Positions 16,655 through 23,961 of a DNA stretch of 36,184 bases are shown piece by piece. Every line of letters starts with the position of its first letter. The stretch's first letter is position 1. The notes under the pieces are model-generated. The model did not search any database. It had not been told where the DNA came from and saw only the letters and a list, made by a program, of their open reading frames with translations. Location of the stretch: NCBI GenBank assembly GCA_021203365.1, contig JAJQBI010000038.1, positions 1-36,184 on the forward strand, read 5' to 3'. This DNA is from Clostridiales bacterium (lineage in GTDB: Bacteria > Bacillota > Clostridia > Lachnospirales > Lachnospiraceae). The translations under genes and the position numbers were made by a program.

Positions 16655-18176
16655 ATGAAGAATACACTGGAAGAATTTAAGGATTATCTGCACAGAATGC
16701 GTCAGTACGATCATGTTCTCACGCTTCTGCACTGGGATTTGTCTACGCTGGCGCCGGAGAAGGGTGTGGAGGCCCACATGAACGCCATCAATTATTTTTC
16801 CACAGAGCAGTTCCGCCTTTCCACGGCGGAGGAATATGGGAAAATGCTGCGGGAGCTGTCTGCGCCGGAGCTTTTTGATTCCCTGGATGAGGCGATGCAG
16901 CTTACGGTGAAACGGGGACGCCGGGATTATGAGCGCTTTAAGCGCATTCCCGAGGAATTCTATTCCTCTTATACAGAAGTTAAGGCGCGGTCGGAGAGAG
17001 CCTGGGAAAAAGCAAAGCGCGCGTCGGACTTCTCTGTCTTTGCGCCCCATCTGGAAAAGGTGATTTCCATGACCAAGGATTTTGTGCGCTATATGGAACC
17101 GGAGGCGGATCCCTATGAGGTGCTTCTGGATATGTATGAGGAAGGGATGGACAGCAAAGTCATCGACCGGGTATTTGGCGAATTAAAGGAAGGTCTGCTT
17201 CCGCTGCTGAAAAAAATCGGGGAAAGCCCCAGACCGGATCTTTCCGCCCTGGAGGGAAAATACGACATCGCTGCCCAGAAAAAGGTGCAGAGCATGCTGC
17301 TGGAATATATCGGCTTTGACAAGGACGCCGGCGCCATGGCGGAAAGCGAGCACCCCTTTACCACAGAGCTTTGCATCGGAGATGTCCGGGTGACCAATCA
17401 TTATAAGGAAGAGGATCCAATTTCCGCCATTTTCAGCGCGATCCATGAGGGCGGCCATGCCATTTTCGGCCAGGGGATTGATTCGGTTTATCAGGATACC
17501 GCTGTGGAGCGGGTGGATATGATGGGGCTACACGAAAGTCAGTCCCGCTTCTATGAAAACATTCTGGGCCGCCGCCGCAGCTTCTGGGTGCCCATCTACC
17601 GGAAACTGGGCGAGCTTTTGCCAAAGGTTCAGGAAATTCCGCTGGATACCTTTGTCCGGGCGATTAACGCGGTGCAGCCAAGCATGATTCGCACGGAGGC
17701 GGATGAGGTGACCTACTGTCTGCACATCATTCTCCGCTATGAGATGGAAAAGGAAATTTTCCGGGGCGACGTGTCCGTGGACCAGCTTCCCGGGCTGTGG
17801 AACGATAAGATGGAGGAGCTTCTTGGCATTCGCCCCCGGAACGACGGGGAGGGCATCCTTCAGGATATGCACTGGTCGGACGGTTCCTTCGGATATTTTC
17901 CATCCTATTTGCTGGGTTCCATGTATGACGGCATGTTCCTGGAAGCGCTGGAAAAGGAAAAGGGAAGCGTGGACGCAATCCTGGAGGCAGGGCGGATCGG
18001 GGGAGATCACAGCCTGGCTGCATGAAAATATTCACCGCCACGGCAGCCGGTATACCTCCGCGCAGGTGCTGCAGCGTGTGTGCGGACAGGAGCTCACCGC
18101 CCGGCCGCTGTTGAATTATTTTTATGAAAAATACGCAGCGGTTTACGGATTTGAGAAGGAGGAAATCCAGTTATGA
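16655..18176 (+). pseudogene. M32 carboxypeptidase, one-base frameshift near the C-terminus
   Basis: ATG 16655 follows AAAGGAGG. The protein matches carboxypeptidase Taq/M32, a cytoplasmic metal-dependent carboxypeptidase: LLHWDLSTLAPEKG near the start, the zinc motif HEGGH (residues 264-268) in AIHEGGHAIFGQG, DMMGLHESQSRFYEN, and RTEADEVTYCLHI. The open frame stops early at 18025. The expected end (EITAWLHENIHRHGSRYT and LLNYFYEKYAAVYGFE) continues in the +1 frame to 18176. The fault is one extra G in the run of five at 17999-18003; removing it gives IGEITAWL and a 506-residue protein, the usual family size. The restored stop overlaps the next ATG by four bases, which supports the intact form. 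A sequencing error or a recent mutation are both possible. Confidence 0.85.
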
Positions 18177-18451
18177 GATTTATTTATCCCGCAGTTTTCC
18201 GTCCGGAGGAGGATGGAAAATACAGAGCTTTTTTTCCGGATCTGGAATGCTGTGAGGCAAAGGGCGACACCCTGGAGGACGCCATTGAAAACGCCAACGC
18301 GGCCGCCTATGACTGGATTTATACAGAGATCACGGAATTCGAGGGAATCCTTCCCCCGGTATCCGATCTCAGCGACATTCAGCTTCAGGACGGGGAGGTT
18401 GTCCGCAACATCTCCGTCATCATCCGCGTCACGGAAGGATGGGACGAATAG
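18173..18451 (+). CDS. HicB-like protein, no HicA partner
   Basis: 92 residues. ATG 18173 overlaps the restored M32 stop (ATGA) and follows GAGAAGGAGG. The sequence fits the HicB antitoxin N-terminal fold, a partial RNase H-like domain: YPAVFRPEEDGKYRAFFPDLECCEAKGDTLEDAIENANAA. The C-terminus ends in a strand-rich stretch (VVRNISVIIRVTEGWDE) and lacks an obvious DNA-binding domain. No HicA toxin (a short protein with a GSH motif) lies on either side. It may be an orphan antitoxin, or a domestic HicB-fold protein as often seen next to housekeeping genes in Clostridia. Coupled translation with the peptidase is likely. Confidence 0.82.
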   Translation: MRFIYPAVFRPEEDGKYRAFFPDLECCEAKGDTLEDAIENANAAAYDWIYTEITEFEGILPPVSDLSDIQLQDGEVVRNISVIIRVTEGWDE

Positions 18452-18514
18452 AGGGGAATCCTGGCATCACAGCGCCAGAAGTACAACAGACGATTTAAAA
18501 GGGGGAATTTATCT

Positions 18515-19164
18515 GTGAATGAGGAAGAAAAAATTTTTGCGGGCGTTCTTTTTTCACCGAATGATCCGGAACTGGCGGCTCAAAAAACACGGACCCACAA
18601 TTTGAATATGGATTACAACCGTACTTATGAGGATGAAACAAAAAAGCGGAAAGAACTGATTACGGAGATCGTTGGAGAGATCGGCGAGGGAAGTTTTCTG
18701 CAGGGTCCGGTCACATTCCACTATGGGAAACATACAAAAATCGGGAAAAGAGTTTTTGTGAATTTTAATCTGACGGTTCAGGACGATGCGCCGGTGACGA
18801 TCGGGGACGACTGTAATCTCGGGCCGAATGTTACGATCGTAACGCCGGTTCATCCCATGCTTGCGGCAGAACGGCGCGCGATGGCGGATAAAAACGGAGA
18901 AAAAAACTCCTGTGCTATGCAAAACCGGTTGTCATAAAACATGATTGCTGGATTGGTGCGAATGTGGTGATTTGTCCGGGGGTGACGATCGGGGAAAACT
19001 GCGTGATCGGCGCGGGAAGTGTTGTCACAAAAAGTATTCCGGCGGACAGTTTTGCCGCGGGAAATCCCTGCCGGGTGATCCGGGAAATTACAGAACAGGA
19101 CAGCATGAAGTATAAACCGGAGATAATGGGGGAGTATAGAGTCATCGGGGAATCTGATAATTGA
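18515..19164 (+). pseudogene. Maltose/galactoside O-acetyltransferase, frameshifted
   Basis: Starts with GTG 18515 after AAAAGGGGGAA. The protein is a left-handed beta-helix acetyltransferase of the Maa/LacA type, which moves acetyl from acetyl-CoA to a sugar hydroxyl: an N-terminal helical mac domain (FSPNDPELAAQKTRTHNLNMDYN), hexapeptide repeats, and VTIGDDCNLGPNVTIVTPVHP with the catalytic His. The first frame ends at 18937. From about 18901 the proper sequence continues in another frame (KLLCYAKPVVIKHDCWIGAN, then VVICPGVTIGENCVIGAGSVV) to 19164. One A missing from the run at 18900-18906 explains it; restoring it gives 216 residues, normal for the family. This is the second homopolymer indel in 1 kb. 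Confidence 0.87.
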
Positions 19165-19189
19165 CAAATAATTATATTATAATTATAAT
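19161..19189 (+). promoter_or_regulatory. Consensus sigma-A promoter of brnTA
   Basis: TTGACA at 19161-19166 and TATAAT at 19184-19189 with a 17-base spacer, a full consensus match. The stop codon of the acetyltransferase (19162-19164) lies inside the -35 box. Confidence 0.9.
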
Positions 19190-19192
19190 ATA
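19173..19192 (+). promoter_or_regulatory. Palindromic operator over the brnTA -10 box
   Basis: A perfect 20-base AT-only palindrome centred on AATT covers the spacer and the -10 box of the brnTA promoter. BrnT-BrnA complexes are known to repress their own operons, so this is the likely binding site. AT-only palindromes can arise by chance, so the role is inferred. Confidence 0.6.
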
Positions 19193-19204
19193 GGTGTAAA
19201 GGCG

Positions 19205-19492
19205 ATGAATTTTGAATGGGATGAAAACAAGAACCAGATAAATAAGAAAAAGCATGGGATTTCTTTTGAAGTGGCACGGTCAGTTTTTGATGATGACGGA
19301 GCAATTTTGTTTGATGATCCGGAGCATTCGACAGACGAGGAAAGATTCCTGATTATCGGCTATGCCGCGAATGTGCGGATTTGTATTGTCAGCCATTGTT
19401 ATCGTGATAATGATGTGATCAGAATTATCTCGGCGCGAGAAGCAACCACGCGGGAGAAACAGGTATATCGAAAATGGAACGGGAGGCTGTGA
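19205..19492 (+). CDS. brnT: BrnT family toxin (type II toxin-antitoxin)
   Basis: 95 residues, ATG 19205. DUF497/BrnT ribonuclease toxin of the RelE-like fold: opens FEWDENKNQINKKKHGISFEVA, then FDDPEHSTDEERFLIIGYA, and ends IRIISAREATTREKQVYRKW, with the conserved RxxSAREAT block that supplies active-site residues. BrnT cuts RNA and stops translation until bound by BrnA. The BrnA gene starts two bases after this stop, the usual toxin-first order of this family. Driven by the consensus promoter at 19161. All the familiar conserved residues are present, so it looks active. Confidence 0.93.
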   Translation: MNFEWDENKNQINKKKHGISFEVARSVFDDDGAILFDDPEHSTDEERFLIIGYAANVRICIVSHCYRDNDVIRIISAREATTREKQVYRKWNGRL

Positions 19493-19494
19493 CT

Positions 19495-19710
19495 ATGAGA
19501 GATGAATACGATATTGAAAATTTAAATCCAAGGAAAAATCCTTACACGAACAGGCTGAAAAAGCAGATCACAATTAACATTGATAAAAGTACAATAGATT
19601 ATTTTAAAGGGGAGTCGGAAGCGTCCGGCATACCGTATCAGACTCTTATCAATCTGTATCTTACGGATTGTGCGGTTAATGAAAGAAAGCTGCATATGTC
19701 GTGGGAATGA
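19495..19710 (+). CDS. brnA: BrnA family antitoxin
   Basis: 71 residues from ATG 19495, which has GGGAGG eight bases upstream inside the brnT end; an ATG at 19474 is also in frame but has no site. The first part (DEYDIENLNPRKNPY) is the toxin-wrapping segment; the second is a ribbon-helix-helix DNA-binding fold (KKQITINIDKSTIDYFKGESEASGIPYQTLINLYLTDCA). It should neutralise BrnT and, with it, repress the operon at the palindrome 19173-19192. Confidence 0.92.
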   Translation: MRDEYDIENLNPRKNPYTNRLKKQITINIDKSTIDYFKGESEASGIPYQTLINLYLTDCAVNERKLHMSWE

Positions 19711-19734
19711 GATGCAATCGGTTGTGCATCTTTT
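19711..19734 (+). terminator. Probable brnTA terminator
   Basis: GATGCA pairs with TGCATC across an eight-base loop and TTTT follows. The stem begins directly after the brnA stop. It is short, so termination may be partial. Confidence 0.55.
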
Positions 19735-19833
19735 CTGTTGAAATTTCATATGAAAAGGATTCCCGGGACATCGTATCGAACTCTCTTTTTTAAATATTCT
19801 GGTTCATTTCCCTGAAAAGTAAGGTAAAGACGC

Positions 19834-19865
19834 AGGACCGCTGTATTCGTACAGCGGCCCTTTTT
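19834..19865 (+). terminator. Rho-independent terminator between brnTA and the esterase
   Basis: CCGCTGTA and TACAGCGG close a TTCG tetraloop, extended by two more GC pairs past one mismatch, and five T follow. The rest of 19735-20089 is AT-rich leader in which I see no gene and no clear promoter. Confidence 0.9.
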
Positions 19866-20089
19866 GTATGTGAAGAAAGGTAAAAATTAAAACCATATTT
19901 TTCATATTTTCAGGCTTCGGGGGAAAGGGTGGTCAAAAAAGAATAATAAATAAGTGGAGAATTCCCTATGAACGAAAACTTTTTTAGAATAAAATTCTTT
20001 ATAACTGGATAAATGGGAAATTCAGCCCCAATGTCTGTGAATCGCAACAAATTTTTGGGATGTTTATTGAAGAAAGAGGTGGATCTTAT

Positions 20090-21709
20090 ATGAAAAAGGT
20101 GATTCGAACACCGGATTTTCCCATTGCGGAGACGGCAGATGGGAAGCTGCACGGATTTAAGCAGGATGAGGTCTTTCATTTCCACGGAGTTCGCTATGCT
20201 ACGGCCGGACGCTTTGAGATGCCCAGAGCTGTGGAGCCCTGGGAGGGTGTGAAGGACGCGAAGGCCTACGGTTACATCTGCCCGCTGCTGCCGGAGGAGC
20301 CTCATGAGGAAGGGGATCCGGGCGGTGCGCCGGAAAATTCCTTTGAAATGCCTCATGTGTACTGGCCCATGAGTGAGAACTGTCAGTATCTCAATGTGTG
20401 GACGAAGCACCTGGGCGACGGGGCCAGACGCCCGGTGCTGGTATGGCTGCACGGAGGCGGCTTCTGCTCCGGATCTTCCATAGAAATTCCCGCCTATGAC
20501 GGTCATAATCTTGCCGATTACGGGGATGTGGTGGTGGTAAACCTGAATCATCGTCTGAATGTGGTCGGCTATCTGGATCTTTCCTCCTTCGGGGAAAAAT
20601 ACAGATACAGCGGAATTCTGGGAATGGCGGATATTGTAGAGGCGCTGCGCTGGGTACAGCGAAACATTGCGGCTTTTGGCGGAGATCCGGACAATGTGAC
20701 CATTGCCGGGCAGTCCGGAGGCGGCGGAAAGGTTGCTGCTCTTATGCAGATGCCGGAGGCGGACGGTCTGTACGCGAAAGCGGTGATTGAGAGCGGGGCC
20801 CTTCGGAAGGTTCCGACGGATGCAGAGGTTCTGCAGGGTGAAAAGGTCTGTGTGGATGGAGAGCCTCTTGCTGCGGAGTCCGTCTGTGAGAAGGCTGCCT
20901 GGCAGCGCCTGGGCCGCCGTACGGTGGAGGAGCTTGGACTGAGTGAGGAAACGGTGGATCAGATCTGCCAGGTTTCCTATCAGCAGCTTTCGGAGGCAGC
21001 CACCCGGGCGGCTGTTTCTCTGGGAATGGACACCGGAATGATGATGGTAGCCCCTTCCCCCGTGGAGGGATATTACCCTGGAAGCTATGTGACAACTGGT
21101 TTCCGCCGGGAGACCCGGGAGATTCCTCTTCTCATCGGAACCACCCTGGGCGAGTTTACTTTCATGCATTACCTTGGGAATAAGGACGCTTACACGGAGG
21201 AAGAGAAAAAGGAGATTCTGAGAGGGGAGCTGGGAGATCAGACGGAGGAGATTCTGAAAGAGTTTATCCGGATTTACCCGGAAAAAGACATTCTCTACGC
21301 GATGAGTGTGGACACCCTGTTCCGGCGTCCCACCGCGGCGATGGCAAGATCCCGCGCTGCCTTTGCCACCGCGCCGGTTTATGCATACCAGATGAGTCTG
21401 ATCGTGCCCTATCTGGGCGGGATTGCGCTGTGGCACTGCGGAGAGATCCCCTATGTGTTCCGCAATGTGGAGATGGAACCCATGCAGTGTACCGGAGACT
21501 ACACGGAAAAGCTTCAGGAGGAAGTCAGCCGGGCCTGGGTGAACTTTATGGAGACCGGTTCTCCGGCGGCGGAAGGCCTGCCCTGGGATCCATACACGGA
21601 GGAGACCCCCAATCTTATGTTCCTGGATGAGAAATCCGCTCAGACCCTGGAATCGGATCAGAGGCTGCTGGAGCTGCTGTCCGGGACCCGGCCTCCGTTT
21701 CTGGCGTAA
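20090..21709 (+). CDS. Type-B carboxylesterase (first of two)
   Basis: 539 residues. ATG 20090 is chosen because AGAGGTGG lies upstream; ATG 20060 is also in frame. Alpha/beta-hydrolase of the carboxylesterase type B family: VLVWLHGGGFCSGSS forms the oxyanion hole, FGGDPDNVTIAGQSGGGGK carries the nucleophile serine near residue 209, TTLGEFTFM the acid, and LWHCGEIPYVF the histidine. No signal peptide, so it is cytoplasmic. It probably removes acyl groups from imported sugars or plant esters. A paralogue follows after 47 bases, and glycosidases lie downstream, pointing to breakdown of acylated glycosides. Substrate is unknown. Confidence 0.92.
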   Translation: MKKVIRTPDFPIAETADGKLHGFKQDEVFHFHGVRYATAGRFEMPRAVEPWEGVKDAKAYGYICPLLPEEPHEEGDPGGAPENSFEMPHVYWPMSENCQYLNVWTKHLGDGARRPVLVWLHGGGFCSGSSIEIPAYDGHNLADYGDVVVVNLNHRLNVVGYLDLSSFGEKYRYSGILGMADIVEALRWVQRNIAAFGGDPDNVTIAGQSGGGGKVAALMQMPEADGLYAKAVIESGALRKVPTDAEVLQGEKVCVDGEPLAAESVCEKAAWQRLGRRTVEELGLSEETVDQICQVSYQQLSEAATRAAVSLGMDTGMMMVAPSPVEGYYPGSYVTTGFRRETREIPLLIGTTLGEFTFMHYLGNKDAYTEEEKKEILRGELGDQTEEILKEFIRIYPEKDILYAMSVDTLFRRPTAAMARSRAAFATAPVYAYQMSLIVPYLGGIALWHCGEIPYVFRNVEMEPMQCTGDYTEKLQEEVSRAWVNFMETGSPAAEGLPWDPYTEETPNLMFLDEKSAQTLESDQRLLELLSGTRPPFLA

Positions 21710-21756
21710 AAAAGAAGAATACGAAAAATACAAATACTGAAAAAAGGGAGAAAAAC

Positions 21757-23187
21757 ATGGCTGTTATGGAAGTAAAGACAAAGTACGGGACCGTCCGCGG
21801 CGCCAGGGGAAACAACCGGGGCTTTACGGTGTTTCGGGGCGTGCCCTTTGGAAAACCTCCGGTGGGAGATCTTCGTTTTGCGCCGCCGCAGGAGCCGGAG
21901 CCCTGGGAGGGCGTGCTGGACTGCAGGGAGTTTCGCACCACCTGTATGCAGGAGAAGGGCAGCTTTGGGCATTACGGAAAGGAATTCTACCCGGAGCCCA
22001 AAAACATGGATGAGGACTGCCTGTATCTGAATGTGTGGACGCCGGCCGCCTCCCCGGAGGAAAAGCTGCCTGTGTTCATGTGGATTCACGGCGGCGCCTA
22101 CCTGGGCGGCTACAGCTATGAGCAGGAGTTTGACGGGGAGGCCATGTGCAAGAGAGGCTGTATCTGGGTTTCCATTGAGTACCGGTGCAATGCCTTCGGA
22201 TTTTTTGCTCATCCGGAGCTGACAGAAAAGAACGGGCGCAGCGGCAGCGCGGGAATGGAGGATCAGCTCCTGGCGCTGAAATGGATATATGAGAATATTG
22301 CTGCTTTTGGGGGAGACCCGGAGAACATTACCGTGCACGGACAGTCTGCGGGCGCCATGTCGACCCGCACCCTGCTCACATCTCCGCGGGCGAAGGGAAT
22401 GGTTCACCGTGTGATTCTCCAGTCCGGCGGCGGCATTACCGGATGGTCCAATTTCCGCTCCATGGCGGAGCAGGAGCAGATTGGAATCCGGCTGCTGGAG
22501 GCGGCGAAAATGACCTTTGAGGAGGCGATGACCCTTCCCGCACAGGAGGTTTATCAGCGGCTGAATGAAGCCATGTTTGCCGTAGTGGGCGGGCCGGATG
22601 GGGATCTGGGCTTCCATCCCTGCATTGACGGCTATAATCTCACCGAGGATCCGGGGCAGAGTATAAAGGAAGGCCGGGCAAACTGTGATTCCGTGATCTG
22701 CGGAACGGTGGCCGGGGATGTGGACCTTACCTGGCATTTTCCGGAGGATACGAAGGACCTGGCGCAGAAGCGGCGGGCGGCGGCCTTTGGCGCCCAGCTT
22801 GGGCTGGGAGACTGGACCGCGGGCGCGGGGCGCAGACCGGTTTACACCTATTTCTTTGACCGGGCGCTTCCGGGGGATTCTCTGGGAAGCTGGCATTCCT
22901 GTGAGCTCTGGTATGTGTTTGGCACCCTGTCCCGCTGCTGGCGGCCCTGGACCGGATATGACTATGAGCTGTCGGACGCCATGGTGGATTACTGGTGTAA
23001 TTTCGCGAAGACCGGGGATCCAAACGGGGATTCCGTGCCTGTGTGGTCTGCGTATACCCTGGAAAAGCCGGAGACTATGTGCTTCGGGGATGAGGGCTTC
23101 GGGATGAAGAACCTGAACCGGGAGCCTTATGGGGAAGAGTACAGGAAGAGGTTTCAGGAGTGGGGGATGGTGAGAGGGTTGAAGTGA
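21757..23187 (+). CDS. Type-B carboxylesterase (second of two)
   Basis: 476 residues, ATG 21757 after AAAGGGAG. Same family as the preceding gene but clearly diverged: TVFRGVPFGKPPVGDLRFAPPQEPEPWEG, then VFMWIHGGAYLGGYSYEQEF, and FGGDPENITVHGQSAGAMSTRTLL with the serine near residue 197; WHSCELWYVFG supplies the histidine. The acid-residue region reads GTVAGDVDLTW, shorter than usual, and the chain is about 60 residues shorter than its neighbour. Cytoplasmic. The pair is probably an operon from tandem duplication, acting on different esters. About 770 bases without a gene follow. Confidence 0.92.
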   Translation: MAVMEVKTKYGTVRGARGNNRGFTVFRGVPFGKPPVGDLRFAPPQEPEPWEGVLDCREFRTTCMQEKGSFGHYGKEFYPEPKNMDEDCLYLNVWTPAASPEEKLPVFMWIHGGAYLGGYSYEQEFDGEAMCKRGCIWVSIEYRCNAFGFFAHPELTEKNGRSGSAGMEDQLLALKWIYENIAAFGGDPENITVHGQSAGAMSTRTLLTSPRAKGMVHRVILQSGGGITGWSNFRSMAEQEQIGIRLLEAAKMTFEEAMTLPAQEVYQRLNEAMFAVVGGPDGDLGFHPCIDGYNLTEDPGQSIKEGRANCDSVICGTVAGDVDLTWHFPEDTKDLAQKRRAAAFGAQLGLGDWTAGAGRRPVYTYFFDRALPGDSLGSWHSCELWYVFGTLSRCWRPWTGYDYELSDAMVDYWCNFAKTGDPNGDSVPVWSAYTLEKPETMCFGDEGFGMKNLNREPYGEEYRKRFQEWGMVRGLK

Positions 23188-23201
23188 TATGGCGGACGGG
23201 A

Positions 23202-23371
23202 CGGGGCCGTGGAGTATGCTCCGTTCCGGGGGCCGGTGATGCTTCTCCTCAGCTATCTGCTAACTGCGACCAGCGACGCTCAGCATGGGCTTCGCGCCGG
23301 GTCTTCGTAAGCAGAGGATCTTCGGACGCGCTCACAAAGCCCCCGGAGACGGAGCATACTCCACGGCCCCT
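23202..23371 (+). repeat. 170-base element bounded by perfect 22-base inverted repeats
   Basis: The first 22 bases (GGGGCCGTGGAG...) are the exact reverse complement of the last 22. Pairing continues inward for nine more bases (TCCGGGGGC with GCCCCCGGA) past a single bulged G. This makes a stem of about 31 pairs over a loop of roughly 100 bases that can itself pair (TCTGCT with AGCAGA). No protein is credible here. It resembles a MITE-like or dispersed intergenic repeat, or a structured RNA. Confidence 0.8.
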
Positions 23372-23803
23372 GTTCAGTCGGCGGTGGTTCTGGATGGCGG
23401 CGAACGGGAAGTTGTGGGGATGGAAGGATGCGAGATGTATTCCGGCGGGTGTTTGCATCCGTAAGGATGAAGGGATGAACGCGGACGAGAAGTTGTGTGT
23501 GGATGGATAGTGGCGGACTATGGTGAATGGCCGGGATTTTTGGGGGCCGTTTGCCATAGTTCGCGGATGATGGTTGTGTGTGGAGATGGGAGCCCCCAGG
23601 CAATATACCATTTTGTCAGACAGAGATGATAGCTGTGGCTGTGTGAAGATGGGTGATTGGGGGAGTGAAGGTCTGTGGTGGGAAAGGGCCGGGATAAAAA
23701 ACAGGGTGCGGTTATTGGTTTGCGCCTGGAGGGGATTGTGGCAGGAGGGTAAAAAGGCGGTATACGGGGCTGGGGGTAATATTTTATAATGATAAGATAC
23801 AGG
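23372..23803 (+). other. G-rich stretch without a gene
   Basis: Open frames here on the minus strand are low-complexity, rich in Pro, His and Ser, and overlap each other; they reflect base composition, not genes. The stretch contains the hairpin at 23513-23564 and otherwise shows no recognisable site. Confidence 0.5.
23513..23564 (+). repeat. Imperfect 20-base inverted repeat
   Basis: Arms 23513-23532 and 23545-23564 pair along their full length with only G-U or A-C exceptions around a 12-base loop. The runs of G and T around it do not form a terminator on the plus strand. Confidence 0.65.
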
Positions 23804-23899
23804 GATTTCGGGAGCACGAAGTGCGGACACCCGCAGGGCGCTCTGTGAGGAAATCCGCGTATCATAGCGACAAAATACCTTTTGTCGCTTCAATCATGA
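23804..23899 (+). repeat. Structured repeat, including hairpin repeat copy 2
   Basis: GGATTTC (about 23800) pairs with GAAATCC (about 23850), enclosing GCAC-GAA-GTGC and GCGG-ACAC-CCGC hairpins. Directly after, 23863-23899 repeats the element at 2114: TATCATAGCGAC, then AAAA-TACC-TTTT within a perfect nine-base stem GCGACAAAA/TTTTGTCGC, then TTCAATC. It lies upstream of the large glycosidase. Confidence 0.6.
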
Positions 23900-23961
23900 G
23901 ATGTATTACGTATAAGGTCCGGATGGATGGCCGGGGATTTGAAAATGTGGAGGTATGGGAT

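Noticed and set aside
23249-23893. Long minus-strand open frames of 107-214 codons in the 23188-23961 gap
   Set aside because: They overlap one another in different frames, are low-complexity (Pro, His, Ser rich), lack ribosome binding sites, and cross the inverted repeats; they follow from G-rich composition of the plus strand.
23821-23961. N-terminal extension of the large glycosidase (938 codons)
   Set aside because: The extra 47 codons translate the repeat element and have no ribosome binding site; ATG 23962 has GGAGG at eight bases.
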